A stretch of 64,000 nt of DNA from positions 1 to 64,000 of the forward strand of contig JACPUV010000008.1 of assembly GCA_016192105.1 (NCBI GenBank). The letters run 5' to 3'. A program made the translations under genes and the position numbers. Shown here piece after piece: positions 1 to 8,908 of this stretch. How positions within the stretch are numbered: the first letter of the stretch is position 1; every line of letters starts with the position of its first letter. This DNA comes from Sphingobacteriales bacterium (GTDB lineage: Bacteria; Bacteroidota; Bacteroidia; Chitinophagales; Chitinophagaceae). The notes under the pieces are model-generated. The model was not told where the DNA came from. It searched no databases and saw only the letters and a program-made list of their open reading frames with translations.

Positions 1-1
1 G

Positions 2-547
2 TCGGGTATTAAATATTCATTTCAAACTATGAAAGGAAACCTGATCATGACGCCCGAGAACCAGCAGGCGTTTGAACGCAGCATGGACATGCTGGACAGT
101 TCCATCCGGGAAATGCGACGCGTGGCGCACAATATGATGCCTGAAGCCCTGGTCAAATTCGGGCTATCTACCGCCATACGGGATTTTTGCGAGGAGATCA
201 ACCGCTCCGGGGCGCTCCAGGTAACCTACCAGTCGATCGGGATGGAAAATGTGCCGGTAGAACAATCCACTGCAATCGCGATTTACCGGATCGTACAGGA
301 ACTGATCAATAATACAATGAAACATGCAGCCGCCCGGACAGCGATCGTACAATTAGGGAAGACCGGCGAGGGAATCAATATTACGGTGGAAGACGACGGG
401 AAAGGGTTTGATCCCGTAATTTTGAAAAGTGACGGAGGAATAGGCTGGTCGAATATCCGGAGCCGGGTGGAATACCTGAAAGGGAAAATGGATGTGCAGT
501 CCGCACCCGGGAAAGGAACATCAGTTCATATTGAATTAACTACATAA
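2..547 (+). CDS. sensor histidine kinase, C-terminal part (cut by window edge)
   Basis: The frame is open from the first bases, so the gene begins outside the window and the ATG at 29 is internal. What remains is the second helix of a HisKA_3 dimerisation domain (VAHNMMPEAL) followed by an HATPase_c domain with N box (QELINNTMKHA), D box (DDGKGFD) and a glycine box (GGIGWSNIRSR). This is the NarL/DesK class, which autophosphorylates on a histidine that must lie just upstream. Its stop overlaps the start of the response regulator by one base (TAATG), so the two form a translationally coupled two-component pair. The sensory part cannot be seen. Confidence 0.9.
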   Translation, partial: SGIKYSFQTMKGNLIMTPENQQAFERSMDMLDSSIREMRRVAHNMMPEALVKFGLSTAIRDFCEEINRSGALQVTYQSIGMENVPVEQSTAIAIYRIVQELINNTMKHAAARTAIVQLGKTGEGINITVEDDGKGFDPVILKSDGGIGWSNIRSRVEYLKGKMDVQSAPGKGTSVHIELTT

Positions 548-1176
548 TGGCGACAACGATCTTTATTGTGGATGATCATTATATGGTCATTGAGGGCATC
601 CGTTCTTTATTGCAGCACGAAAAGGATGTGGAGTGGACAGGCCATGCGATGACCGCGGATTCCTGCCTGGCTTTTTTGCGCCAGCAGCAGCCGGATGTGA
701 TCCTGATGGATATCAACCTGCCGGATAAAAGCGGGATCGACCTGTGTAAGGAGGTAAAGGAGAAATACCCCGCTGTTTTCATCATCGGGCTGAGCACGTT
801 TAACCAACAGAGCTTTATCCAGAAAATGATGGATAACGGGGCTTCCGGGTATGTACTGAAGAATGCCACCCAGGAGGAACTGATGGAGGCGATCAACGCC
901 GTGATAAAAGGAAAAACCTACCTGAGTGATGAAGTAGCACAATCCCTCCGGAAGAGCAGCCTGGTGGCCGCGCCGCTCCTGACCCGGCGCGAAAAAGAAG
1001 TGCTGGAACTGATCGCGGGAGGAATGACCAATAATGAAATCGCTGAAAAAATCTTTGTCAGTGCCAGTACCGTGGATACCCACCGTAAAAACCTGCTGGC
1101 TAAACTGGATGCAAAGAATACAGCTGAGTTAGTAAAACTCGCTTTCTTTCATAAACTAATAACGGTCGAAAATTAA
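547..1176 (+). CDS. NarL/FixJ-family response regulator
   Basis: This 209-residue protein has a receiver domain at about residues 1-120 (acidic pair D9/D10, phospho-acceptor D55 in LMDINLP, conserved K near residue 105) and a LuxR-type helix-turn-helix at about 143-200 (TRREKEVLELIAGG then STVDTHRKN). It is the expected transcriptional output partner of the kinase directly upstream, with which it overlaps by one base. The length is normal for the family. Target genes cannot be told from the sequence. Confidence 0.95.
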   Translation: MATTIFIVDDHYMVIEGIRSLLQHEKDVEWTGHAMTADSCLAFLRQQQPDVILMDINLPDKSGIDLCKEVKEKYPAVFIIGLSTFNQQSFIQKMMDNGASGYVLKNATQEELMEAINAVIKGKTYLSDEVAQSLRKSSLVAAPLLTRREKEVLELIAGGMTNNEIAEKIFVSASTVDTHRKNLLAKLDAKNTAELVKLAFFHKLITVEN

Positions 1177-1201
1177 CCGGTTGATTTGGGTACCGGCCGG
1201 C

Positions 1202-2455
1202 TTATTCAAAATCTTCGTACAGTAAATATTTTTTCCGGATGGTTTTGTACTCGTCTAGTTTCGGCTCCCAGCTTTTCCGGATAGCGGCTTCCGGGGTACC
1301 CGCTTTTACCTGTTGCCACAACTCATTATTACCAGCCAGTTTGTTGAAGAAAGACTGCTCCATGTTTCCTGATTGGGGAATAATGAAAAAACTGTCTTTC
1401 TGAGGAAAGAGCCTGTATGCTTCCAGCAGCCATTTCAGTTGTACCCTGTTATCCACCTTGGTTTGTACTTCTTCCGGTGTGCCATCCAGTCTCCAGCCAT
1501 AGCAGAGCCGGCCATACCATTTCGACGCTTTGGCCCCTTCATTCGGTTTTGGGGTAAAAGAATAGAGGTTAGCGGGTAGCGACGGGTGACCAAATACCTG
1601 GAAGGGCCGGTCAGTGCCCCTGCCTTCACTCAGAACGGTGCCTTCGAAAAAGCAGGTGGAGGGATAGAGATAAATGGATTGGATATTCGGCAGGTTGGGG
1701 GAGGGGCGGACCGGTAATACGTACCGGCTTTTATGCGTATAGTTGGCACATTTGATCACCTGGAAGTGGAAAGGCGTGTCCACCGAGTTTTGGGCCGTTT
1801 TGTAATACGCATATTTCGCATTGGCTTTTTCGGATAACCATTTTTCACCGGCGATCATAAACGCGTATTCCGCGATGGTCAGGCCATACACAACCGGAAC
1901 CGGCTGCATCCCTACAAAGGATTTATATTTCATATCCAGCACCGGGCCATCCACATAATGCCCGTTGGGGTTGGGCCGGTCCAGTATCATCAGCGGTTTA
2001 CCCAGTTCAAATGCCGCTTCCATAAATTCCTGCAGCGATGAAATAAAAGTGTAAAACCGGACCCCGATATCCTGGATATCGAAAATCAGCAGGTCCACAT
2101 CCTTTACATCTGCTGCGCTGGGTTTTCGCTTGCTGCCATACAGGGAGATAACAGGGATGCCGGTTTGCGGGTCGGTATAGTTTCCTACTTTTTCCCCCGC
2201 ATCGGCGGTGCCCCGGAATCCGTGTTCCGGGCCAAATATTACTTTGATATTCACACCAAGTTTACGAAGTGTATCCACCAGGTGGGTATTGCCTACCAGG
2301 GAAGTCTGGTTCGCAAAGATCCCGACACTGTGCCCTTTTAACAGCGGCAGGTAAACAGGGATCCTGTCCGCACCTGCCAGGATCTTTTTGACGGGGTCCT
2401 GGGCGGGGCTGTTAAACGCGAGAAACAAGAGAAGGAGGGGGATGAGTTTTTTCAT
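1202..2455 (-). CDS. DUF1343 / NamZ-like exo-beta-N-acetylmuramidase
   Basis: A 417-residue secreted protein with an N-terminal signal peptide (MKKLIPLLLLFLAFNSPAQ). Conserved blocks of the DUF1343 family are plain: FGPEHGFRG near residue 95, LLIFDIQDIGVRFYTF near 125 and DRPNPNG near 158. The characterised member NamZ releases terminal N-acetylmuramic acid from peptidoglycan fragments, so a role in cell-wall recycling in the periplasm is inferred. It is convergent with the response regulator gene (25-bp gap) and stands alone; no other muropeptide-recycling gene is next to it. Confidence 0.85.
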   Translation of the reverse strand: MKKLIPLLLLFLAFNSPAQDPVKKILAGADRIPVYLPLLKGHSVGIFANQTSLVGNTHLVDTLRKLGVNIKVIFGPEHGFRGTADAGEKVGNYTDPQTGIPVISLYGSKRKPSAADVKDVDLLIFDIQDIGVRFYTFISSLQEFMEAAFELGKPLMILDRPNPNGHYVDGPVLDMKYKSFVGMQPVPVVYGLTIAEYAFMIAGEKWLSEKANAKYAYYKTAQNSVDTPFHFQVIKCANYTHKSRYVLPVRPSPNLPNIQSIYLYPSTCFFEGTVLSEGRGTDRPFQVFGHPSLPANLYSFTPKPNEGAKASKWYGRLCYGWRLDGTPEEVQTKVDNRVQLKWLLEAYRLFPQKDSFFIIPQSGNMEQSFFNKLAGNNELWQQVKAGTPEAAIRKSWEPKLDEYKTIRKKYLLYEDFE

Positions 2456-2582
2456 ACCGGTGTTTTAAAATCATTGGTAAAATACACCAATTTGTAACAA
2501 AGACCTTACCACAGATAAAATTGGTTGCATTGGCTGTTTTTAGCCTACCTTGCAGCCTTTATTTTAATCAAAATCGATACGT

Positions 2583-3038
2583 ATGTCACAAGTAAAAAGT
2601 GGGGACAAAATAAAAGTACATTACCATGGCAAATTAACCTCAGGGGAAACATTTGACTCTTCTGAGGGGCGTGAACCACTGGAATTTGAAGTGGGCAGCG
2701 GGATGGTCATCAAAGGTTTCGATGATGGCGTGACCGGGATGACCGTGGGCGAAAAGAAAACTATCAATATTCCTTTTTTGGACGCTTATGGCCCCCGGAA
2801 TCCGGACATGGTGATCGAAATGCCCAAAGAGCGTTTCCCGGCTGATATGGAAATCGAAACCGGGATGCCCCTGGTGATGAGCGACGGGCAGGGACAACAG
2901 TTCCAGGTTACCGTTGTGGAGATTAAGGAGACTGCGGTCTTACTGGATGCCAATCACCCCCTTGCCGGGCAGGACCTGATTTTTGATCTTGAATTAGTAG
3001 AGATCGTGGGTGGCAGCCCGCTGATCATTCTGCCGTAA
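2583..3038 (+). CDS. slyD: FKBP-type peptidyl-prolyl cis-trans isomerase, SlyD class
   Basis: This 151-residue protein begins with an FKBP fold (GDKIKVHYHGKL, GETFDSS, EFEVGSGMVIKGFDDGV) and has the insert-in-flap chaperone module at about 70-120 (PRNPDMVIEMPKERFP) before returning to FKBP strands (NHPLAGQDLIFDLELVEI). It catalyses proline isomerisation and assists folding in the cytoplasm. The histidine/cysteine-rich metal-binding tail of E. coli SlyD is absent. A weak -7 like box (TACCTTG) lies about 35 bp upstream. It ends at a strong bidirectional terminator. Confidence 0.9.
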   Translation: MSQVKSGDKIKVHYHGKLTSGETFDSSEGREPLEFEVGSGMVIKGFDDGVTGMTVGEKKTINIPFLDAYGPRNPDMVIEMPKERFPADMEIETGMPLVMSDGQGQQFQVTVVEIKETAVLLDANHPLAGQDLIFDLELVEIVGGSPLIILP

Positions 3039-3064
3039 TACAATCTTTTCAACGGTTTCAAAAT

Positions 3065-3097
3065 AAAAAGTTCAGCGCATCGGCGCTGAACTTTTTT
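3065..3097. terminator. bidirectional intrinsic terminator
   Basis: A perfect 14-bp stem (arms 3065-3078 and 3083-3096) with a 4-nt loop carries an A run on the left and a T run on the right, so it can end transcription of the convergent genes on both sides (the SlyD-type gene and the membrane protein gene at 3113-3667). Confidence 0.9.
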
Positions 3098-3112
3098 TAC
3101 AATATCCCTTTC

Positions 3113-3667
3113 TTATTTTTTCCGGTTCAGCCACCAGCCCAGCCAGATACCGGCCAGTCCCCAGGCTACCAGGGCATCAATCAAATGACCATACAATGTT
3201 TCCGTAGGTGTCTGGAACCAGTTGTGCTGCGTATAAGGGCCATAAAAAAAAGTGATGAGGCCGACAGCGACTGATCCTGCAACAACCCGGATGGCAGTTG
3301 GGGTTCCGCCACGGGTAAGTGCATAGATCAGGCAGAAAATGATGAACAGGTCCACCAGGAAACCCCGGATCATGGGCCTTGTCATGCCGTGTGAATAGGA
3401 GGTTTTGTAGGTGACCGAGGCCCAGGGTTTCCCGTCCATTTGTTTGCCCAGTTCTTCTCCTTCACTCATGGAAGCGCCGGGGGGTACGGTGGGCAGCATG
3501 TAACTGCCATCTTCTTTCAGGGTGGAGGAAAGGCATTGGAGAATGCTGTCCTGCGCAGGGGTGTACTTCGCTTCTTCACCATGCAGGTTGAGCGCTGCCC
3601 AGGATAAAAATTGCCATACAAAAACGAGGATGGCCCCAACCAGGGAGCCGATGAGCCACTTTTTCAT
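3113..3667 (-). CDS. uncharacterised membrane protein
   Basis: I do not recognise this 184-residue protein. It has an N-terminal hydrophobic helix (WLIGSLVGAILVFVWQFLSW), a polar loop of about 80 residues, and three further hydrophobic segments between residues 105 and 180, ending in a positively charged tail (WWLNRKK). The start is ATG, with no evident ribosome-binding site. It sits alone between convergent slyD and divergent pepT, which gives no hint of function. Confidence 0.7.
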   Translation of the reverse strand: MKKWLIGSLVGAILVFVWQFLSWAALNLHGEEAKYTPAQDSILQCLSSTLKEDGSYMLPTVPPGASMSEGEELGKQMDGKPWASVTYKTSYSHGMTRPMIRGFLVDLFIIFCLIYALTRGGTPTAIRVVAGSVAVGLITFFYGPYTQHNWFQTPTETLYGHLIDALVAWGLAGIWLGWWLNRKK

Positions 3668-3776
3668 GTTGTTGGTTTTAGTTTGAAATTAAAAGATAGT
3701 CATATTCTTTGTTTTTGTCAAGGGGGAGTCAGGCGGTTCTCATTTCGTCGTATCTTCGGAGTCTATTTATACAGGT

Positions 3777-5024
3777 ATGTTTCAGCAATATAGTTTCACG
3801 GCGGCAGAACGGTTTCTGCGTTATGTCCAGATTGATACACAAAGTGATCCGCAATCCAACACATTTCCCACTACCGAAAAGCAAAAAGACCTGGGGCGTA
3901 TCCTGGTGGCTGAATTGCAGCAGATAGGGCTGGAAGATGCTCATATGGATGAATGGGGTTATGTATATGCCACGATCCCGGCTACTACTGAAAAGACGGT
4001 GCCGGTGATCTGCTTTTGTGCGCATATGGATACGGCACCCGATTGCAGCGGTACGAATGTGAAACCCATCCTGCACAAAAATTACCAGGGGCATGATATT
4101 ATTTTACCGGACGATACCACGCAGGTGCTGCGGGTGGGTGAATACCCGTACCTGCTGAAACTTACCGGTCATGATATCATTACAGCTTCCGGGTCCACCC
4201 TGCTCGGATCGGATGATAAAGCCGGTGTGGCGGAGATCATGGATGCGGCCCATTTTTTAATGACCCACCCGGAAGTGAAACACGGTACTATTAAACTATT
4301 ATTTACTCCCGATGAAGAAGTAGGGAAGGGCACTGCGAAAGTGGATCTTAAGAAGCTGGGTGCCGATTTCGGCTACACACTCGATGGAGGAGATGCCGGT
4401 TCCCTGGAAGATGAAACCTTCAGTGCCGATGGCGTACAGGTAGTCATTCACGGGGTGATTGCTCACCCGGGTTATGCAAAAGATAAAATGATCAATGCCA
4501 TGAAGATTGCCGGGGAGATCCTGGCTGCCCTGCCCAAAGACCGGCTTTCGCCCGAATCTACAGATGGGAAAAGAGGCTTTATCCACCCGGTAAGAGTGGA
4601 AGGTATCGCGGAAAAATGCACGATCGATTTTATCATCCGTGATTTTGAAACCGGGGGGCTGCAAAAGAAGGAGGACTACCTGCGTACACAGATTGAAGAG
4701 CGGATGCGGACCTACCCCAAAGCTTCATTTGAATTCACGGTAACCGAACAGTACCGGAATATGAAGGAGGTGCTGGACGTCAACACCTCCGTGGTTGATT
4801 TTGCGAAAGAGGCCATTACCCGGGCGGGACTGACCCTGAAGATGGAAAGTATCCGCGGGGGCACCGATGGCAGCCGGCTTTCCTTTATGGGCCTGCCCTG
4901 TCCCAATTTATTCGCGGGCGAACAGGCCATCCATTCCAGGCTGGAATTCATCAGCGTGCAGGATATGAACAAAGCGGTGGAGACCCTGGTGCACCTGGTT
5001 TGTATCTGCGAGGAAAAGAGCTAA
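3777..5024 (+). CDS. pepT: peptidase T (tripeptide aminopeptidase)
   Basis: A 415-residue M20-family zinc peptidase that removes the N-terminal residue of tripeptides in the cytoplasm. Metal ligands and catalytic residues are visible: H83 and D85 in CAHMDTAPD, the LLGSDDKAGVAE block near 145, the general-base pair in TPDEEVGKG near 178, and the C-terminal histidine in AGEQAIHSRLEF near 383. The IRGGTDGSRLS motif near 360 is typical of PepT. The length matches the family. The gene is monocistronic or leads the SPFH gene 37 bp downstream. Confidence 0.95.
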   Translation: MFQQYSFTAAERFLRYVQIDTQSDPQSNTFPTTEKQKDLGRILVAELQQIGLEDAHMDEWGYVYATIPATTEKTVPVICFCAHMDTAPDCSGTNVKPILHKNYQGHDIILPDDTTQVLRVGEYPYLLKLTGHDIITASGSTLLGSDDKAGVAEIMDAAHFLMTHPEVKHGTIKLLFTPDEEVGKGTAKVDLKKLGADFGYTLDGGDAGSLEDETFSADGVQVVIHGVIAHPGYAKDKMINAMKIAGEILAALPKDRLSPESTDGKRGFIHPVRVEGIAEKCTIDFIIRDFETGGLQKKEDYLRTQIEERMRTYPKASFEFTVTEQYRNMKEVLDVNTSVVDFAKEAITRAGLTLKMESIRGGTDGSRLSFMGLPCPNLFAGEQAIHSRLEFISVQDMNKAVETLVHLVCICEEKS

Positions 5025-5061
5025 TAATTGTACCTTCATTTTATATCATAAATTTTAAACT

Positions 5062-6003
5062 ATGGATTTCGCAAATTTCATGGCGCATAACTGGTGGATA
5101 CTGGTATTGATCGTCATCTTTTTCAGTGGCCTTTTTACCATTAACCAGGGGTATATCGGGGTAATCACCCTGTTTGGTAAATACCAGCGGATCGCCACTC
5201 CGGGACTCCGGTTCAAGATTCCCCTTATCGAACAGGTGTATAAAAAAGTATCGATCCAGAACCGCTCTGTGGAACTGGAATTTCAGGCCGTTACGGCCGA
5301 CCAGGCCAATGTTTACTTCAAAAGCATGCTCCTCTATTCGGTGCAGAATGCCGATGAGGAGACCATCAAGAAAGTGGCGTTTAAATTTTTTGCCGACAAG
5401 GACCTGATGCAGGCCCTGATCCGGACCATTGAAGGAAATATCCGTTCCTTCGTGGCCACCAAGAAACAGGCAGAGATACTGGGATTGCGCAAAGAGATCG
5501 TCGAATATGTGAAATTTGAGATCGATCATACACTGGAAACCTGGGGGTATCACCTGCAGGACCTGCAGATCAATGATATCACATTTGATAAAATGATCCT
5601 GGATTCCATGAGCAAAGTGGTGGCATCGAATAACCTGAAAGCGGCGGCAGAGAACGAGGGACAGGCCCTGCTGATCACCAAGACCAAATCGGCCGAGGCG
5701 GAAGGAAATGCCATCAAGATCTCTGCGGAAGCGGAGAAAGAAGCCGCCAGGTTACGTGGACAGGGGGTGGCCCTGTTCCGCCAGGAAGTGGCAAAAGGTA
5801 TGACCGAAGCGGCCGAACAAATGAAACAGGCCAACCTCGATACCAATGTGATTCTTTTCAGTATGTGGACCGAAGCCATCAAAAATTTTGCGGAATACGG
5901 TAAGGGGAATGTGATCTTCCTGGATGGCAGTCCCGATGGAATGGAAGGAACGATGAAACAGATACAGGCGCTGATGGTGAAGCAGGCGGGGGTGGGGAAG
6001 TAG
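5062..6003 (+). CDS. SPFH/Band 7 (prohibitin-like) membrane protein
   Basis: This 313-residue protein has one N-terminal membrane helix (about residues 9-27), an SPFH domain at about 25-185 (GYIGVITLFGKY, PGLRFKIP, IEGNIRSFVATKK) and an Ala/Glu/Lys-rich coiled coil at about 185-250 (NLKAAAENEG, SAEAEGNAIK). Such proteins form large ring or cage assemblies at the membrane and often hold proteases such as FtsH; that role is known for the family and only inferred here. A 7-bp repeat array begins at its stop codon. Confidence 0.85.
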   Translation: MDFANFMAHNWWILVLIVIFFSGLFTINQGYIGVITLFGKYQRIATPGLRFKIPLIEQVYKKVSIQNRSVELEFQAVTADQANVYFKSMLLYSVQNADEETIKKVAFKFFADKDLMQALIRTIEGNIRSFVATKKQAEILGLRKEIVEYVKFEIDHTLETWGYHLQDLQINDITFDKMILDSMSKVVASNNLKAAAENEGQALLITKTKSAEAEGNAIKISAEAEKEAARLRGQGVALFRQEVAKGMTEAAEQMKQANLDTNVILFSMWTEAIKNFAEYGKGNVIFLDGSPDGMEGTMKQIQALMVKQAGVGK

Positions 6004-6036
6004 TCTGCAGTCTTAAGTCTGCAGTCTGCAGGCTGT
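6002..6036. repeat. heptamer array (AGTCTGC type)
   Basis: Five 7-bp units in a row: AGTCTGC, AGTCTTA, AGTCTGC, AGTCTGC, AGGCTGT. The array begins inside the stop codon of the SPFH gene. It belongs to the set of 7-bp-period arrays described in the findings. Confidence 0.8.
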
Positions 6037-6057
6037 TAAATTGGTTATATATAGATA

Positions 6058-6106
6058 AAAGCCTGGAAGAATCTTTCTATAATGAGAAATGAATCTTCCA
6101 GGCTTT
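6058..6106. terminator. intrinsic terminator downstream of the SPFH gene
   Basis: A 13-bp perfect stem (AAAGCCTGGAAGA at 6058-6070, its complement at 6094-6106) encloses a 23-nt loop that can itself pair briefly. It lies between the SPFH gene and the ExbB-like gene. The T run is short, so termination strength is uncertain. Confidence 0.65.
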
Positions 6107-6286
6107 CTGTCTTTCATACTTCCGGTCTTCCCGGCTTCAGCTGTTAAAGAACTCCAAAACTTACTCAGCTTATACAACGTGGCATGCTTTTTCTCGTTCT
6201 TACCCCCGAATGTTGACAGGTGTTGAAAATAAACAGAAATCTTTTTAGTAGTCTTGCACTACTTTTACCCACCTAAAGAGAAAAGT

Positions 6287-6982
6287 ATGATCGATCTACT
6301 GCAGATTACCGATTCTTTGACGAAAGCCACACAGAGCCTGGCCGGCGATGCCAATCATGACGGGCAGTTAAGTTTTTTTGAATTATTGCAAATGGGGGGC
6401 TGGATCATGATTCCCCTGGGAGCCATGCTGCTCCTGGGTGTTTATATTTTTGCCGAACGGTCCATTGCCATCCGGAATGCGGCCCGGATCGACGGAAATT
6501 TTATGAACATTATCCGCGACAATATCGTAAGCGGGAACGTGACCGCTGCCCGGAATTTTGCCAAGAATACCAATAATCCCGTTGCCCGGATCATCGACAA
6601 AGGGATCCAGCGGATCGGGAAACCGATCGACAGTATTGAAAAAAGCATGGACAATGTGGGAACCCTGGAAATGTATAAGCTGGAAAAGAACCTGGCCATC
6701 CTTTCCGTGGTCTCCAAAGCGGCGCCGATCTTTGGTTTTGTGGGTACCCTGATCGGGCTGATGCAGTTGTTTTCCGGCATCACGACCGCGAATAAATTTG
6801 ATGTAAGTATTATCTCGGGGGGTATCTATACAAAACTGATCACTTCTATTTCCGGCCTGGTAATCGGACTGATGGCCTACCTGGCGCACAGCTACCTGAA
6901 TACACAGATTGACAAAACAGCCAATAAAATGGAAGCGGCCTCCGCTGATTTCCTGGACATCCTGCAGGAACCCACCCGTTAA
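6287..6982 (+). CDS. MotA/TolQ/ExbB proton channel family protein
   Basis: A 231-residue inner-membrane protein with three membrane segments: about residues 40-58 (GWIMIPLGAMLLLGVYIFAE), 145-170 (SKAAPIFGFVGTLIGLMQLF, the conserved TM2 with the T and G of the family) and 185-205 (YTKLITSISGLVIGLMAYLA). The ATG at 6287 is chosen over an in-frame TTG at 6254 because a purine-rich AAAGAGAAAAG precedes it. With the ExbD gene 9 bp downstream it forms a proton-driven energiser for TonB- or Tol-like work. Which partner it drives is not shown; no tonB is adjacent. Confidence 0.9.
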   Translation: MIDLLQITDSLTKATQSLAGDANHDGQLSFFELLQMGGWIMIPLGAMLLLGVYIFAERSIAIRNAARIDGNFMNIIRDNIVSGNVTAARNFAKNTNNPVARIIDKGIQRIGKPIDSIEKSMDNVGTLEMYKLEKNLAILSVVSKAAPIFGFVGTLIGLMQLFSGITTANKFDVSIISGGIYTKLITSISGLVIGLMAYLAHSYLNTQIDKTANKMEAASADFLDILQEPTR

Positions 6983-6991
6983 ATTACCCGA

Positions 6992-7393
6992 ATGAAATTC
7001 AGAAAGAAACATAGAGACGAATCCGAGGTCTTTACCGACTCGCTGAATGATATCCTGTTCATCCTGCTGATGTTTTTTTTGATCGTTGCCACCCTGGCCA
7101 ACCCGAATGTAGTACCCGTGGGACTGCCCCGGGGAAAGAAGGAGACCAAGGCCAAACAGGATATAATGGTTTCCATCAATAAAGACCAGGAATACTTTAT
7201 CGGCTCCACCAAAGTGGACGCGGCCAGTTTTGATTCCCTGCTGACCCTGGAGATCCGGAAACAAAAAGCCTTTGTGGATACGCCCACCGTGGTGATCAAT
7301 GCGGATACCAGTGCGTATTACGGAGGGGTATTCCATGTCATGGGCATTGCCAAAAGGGATACGGCCAAAGTGGTGGCCAGGGTGCAGCAATAG
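6992..7393 (+). CDS. ExbD/TolR family biopolymer transport protein
   Basis: A 133-residue protein with a short cytoplasmic N terminus, one membrane helix at about 18-38 (LNDILFILLMFFLIVATLA, carrying the conserved Asp of the proton path) and a periplasmic domain (VINADTSAYYGGVFHVMGIA). It follows the ExbB-like gene by 9 bp and is surely co-transcribed. The two together couple the proton gradient to an outer-membrane process. Confidence 0.9.
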   Translation: MKFRKKHRDESEVFTDSLNDILFILLMFFLIVATLANPNVVPVGLPRGKKETKAKQDIMVSINKDQEYFIGSTKVDAASFDSLLTLEIRKQKAFVDTPTVVINADTSAYYGGVFHVMGIAKRDTAKVVARVQQ

Positions 7394-7469
7394 CGAAATA
7401 CCTGTTCAACGGCCCGTTTTTACGGATTATCCTAAGTAGAATTACCAGCCTTTCCCCGGTTGAGGCGCT

Positions 7470-7477
7470 TACATTTG
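7470..7477 (+). promoter_or_regulatory. -7 box TACATTTG
   Basis: Match to the Bacteroidota TAnnTTTG consensus, ending 17 nt before the ATG of the lipoprotein gene at 7495. No clear TTG element is seen about 20 bp upstream. Confidence 0.5.
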
Positions 7478-7494
7478 CAGGGTCAATCCAATCA

Positions 7495-7878
7495 ATGAAA
7501 CGAACTGCAATCTTCCTTGTTATCTCTGTATTCCTGTTTTCCTGTAAAAAGGAAAAGACCAGTACGATTGTGGGCAACTGGGTGGAAGAAGCGAACTATA
7601 CGGCAAGCACTTCCGGGGCCAATACCTGGGAACCCGCTTCCCGGTTCCCATTTCATATTTCTTTTACCGGGGAAGGGGAATATTCTTCTTACAATGATGT
7701 GCCTGCCGGGCATGGTACCTATCAATACAACCCCGCTACGAATGATTTGCAGCTGATGCCGGCCGGATCCCCGGTGGTTTATAATAACAAAGTTTCCCTG
7801 TTGAATGAAGACTATGTGATTCTCGACTATTACAGCAATGGGGTGATGGAAAAACGCACCAAATTCAGGAAGCAGTAG
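7495..7878 (+). CDS. small lipoprotein of unknown function
   Basis: A 127-residue protein with a signal peptide and lipobox (VFLFSC, Cys17), so it is expected to be lipid-anchored. The mature part starts GNWVEEANY and runs through short strands (HISFTGEGEYSSY, GTYQYNPATNDLQL), a pattern reminiscent of lipocalin-like lipoproteins common in this phylum. I cannot assign a function. It ends convergently with prmC. Confidence 0.65.
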   Translation: MKRTAIFLVISVFLFSCKKEKTSTIVGNWVEEANYTASTSGANTWEPASRFPFHISFTGEGEYSSYNDVPAGHGTYQYNPATNDLQLMPAGSPVVYNNKVSLLNEDYVILDYYSNGVMEKRTKFRKQ

Positions 7879-7908
7879 TTGTGTACTGTTTTTCCTTTAC
7901 GTTACTCT

Positions 7909-8769
7909 TTATCTCTTATCCAATATTGCTTTTACCATCCTGTCCTTTCCCTGCAAGTCCTTCTTTATTTCGGCCTGGTAGCCTCCCTTTTTCAGTAAAT
8001 TCAACAGGGCCGGGCCCAAATCTTCATGTATCTCGAAGAAAAGGGTTCCATTCGGGTTCAGGTGTGATTCTCCCAGTTCTGCAATGGCTTTATAGAAGAG
8101 CAACGCATTGTCATCCGGAACAAACAGGGCTGTATGCGGTTCATACAGCAGTACATTCGGCTCCATGTTTTCTTTGTTGTTTTCCGGAATATAGGGTGGA
8201 TTGCTGACAATGATATCGAAGCGGGGCAGCAGGGACCATTTGCCGCGGTCCAGTATATCCAGTTGCAGGAAATTTACATCCGCACCAAGCCGGGCAGCAT
8301 TCTTACGGGCCACCCCAAGCGCCGTTTCGCTGATATCGCAGGCCGTAACGACCGCTTTCCTGAGTCTTCTTTTCAGGGTAACGGGAATACAACCGCTGCC
8401 GGTACCGATATCCAGTATTTCCAGCTGGTCAATAGGAAATTTGCAGTTCGAAATGATCCATTCCACGAGTTCCTCCGTTTCGGGACGGGGGATCAGTACA
8501 TTTTTGTCCACATAAAATTTCAGCCCGCAAAACCAGGACTCATTCAGCACATATTGAACCGGTTCCTGCTGCAATAATCTTTCGGTGTAATACCCGAGCC
8601 TTTCTTCTTCCTCCCTGGTTATGGGGTTGCTTTTATAAAGCATCCGTTCTGTTTTATCCGATCCGGTCAGTTGCTCCATGACCAGGTCGGTGATGGCAGC
8701 CGCTTCGCTTGCGGAATAGATGGTCCGGAGCTTGTTTAATAAGGAGAAGGAGGCTTCCTGTAGCTTCAT
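7909..8769 (-). CDS. prmC: peptide chain release factor N5-glutamine methyltransferase
   Basis: This 286-residue protein methylates the glutamine of the GGQ motif in release factors RF1 and RF2, using S-adenosylmethionine. Visible features are an N-terminal helical substrate-binding domain (about 1-80), the SAM-binding motif LDIGTGSGCIP near residue 122 and the catalytic NPPY motif (SNPPYIPEN) near 190. Length is typical. It is divergent from ribD. Its -7 box ends only 5 nt before the ATG, so the mRNA may be leaderless. Confidence 0.95.
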   Translation of the reverse strand: MKLQEASFSLLNKLRTIYSASEAAAITDLVMEQLTGSDKTERMLYKSNPITREEEERLGYYTERLLQQEPVQYVLNESWFCGLKFYVDKNVLIPRPETEELVEWIISNCKFPIDQLEILDIGTGSGCIPVTLKRRLRKAVVTACDISETALGVARKNAARLGADVNFLQLDILDRGKWSLLPRFDIIVSNPPYIPENNKENMEPNVLLYEPHTALFVPDDNALLFYKAIAELGESHLNPNGTLFFEIHEDLGPALLNLLKKGGYQAEIKKDLQGKDRMVKAILDKR

Positions 8770-8774
8770 GTATG

Positions 8775-8782
8775 CAAATTTA
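8775..8782 (-). promoter_or_regulatory. -7 box TAAATTTG of prmC
   Basis: Exact TAnnTTTG match on the minus strand, 5 nt before the prmC start codon. Transcription starting a few nucleotides downstream would give an mRNA with essentially no leader. Confidence 0.6.
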
Positions 8783-8904
8783 GTGAATAGTGAGTGGGAG
8801 TGGGGGCTTCTGATAAGGAGCCGGGAAATGAATGGGCTATCGTATTCCTGGGGAGCAGATAGTAGGGCGAACAGCGCTCAGCTAACAACTAACACCCACC
8901 CCAT
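8781..8904. repeat. possible short element between prmC and ribD promoters
   Basis: The divergent spacer holds 7-bp periodic sequence at both edges: TAGTGAA, TAGTGAG, TGGGAGT from 8781, and GCTAACA, ACTAACA, CCCACCC from 8881. The left and right edges are loosely complementary (TTAGT..TAG..TGAG against its inverted copy). The core of about 70 bp has no gene. The match is weaker than at the other arrays, so this is a tentative call. Confidence 0.35.
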
Positions 8905-8908
8905 TCCG

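Noticed and set aside
6383..7390. Long open frame (335 codons) on the minus strand
   Set aside because: It is antisense to the ExbB-like and ExbD genes, which have clear family motifs; its product is low-complexity and His/Gly-rich with no recognisable domain.
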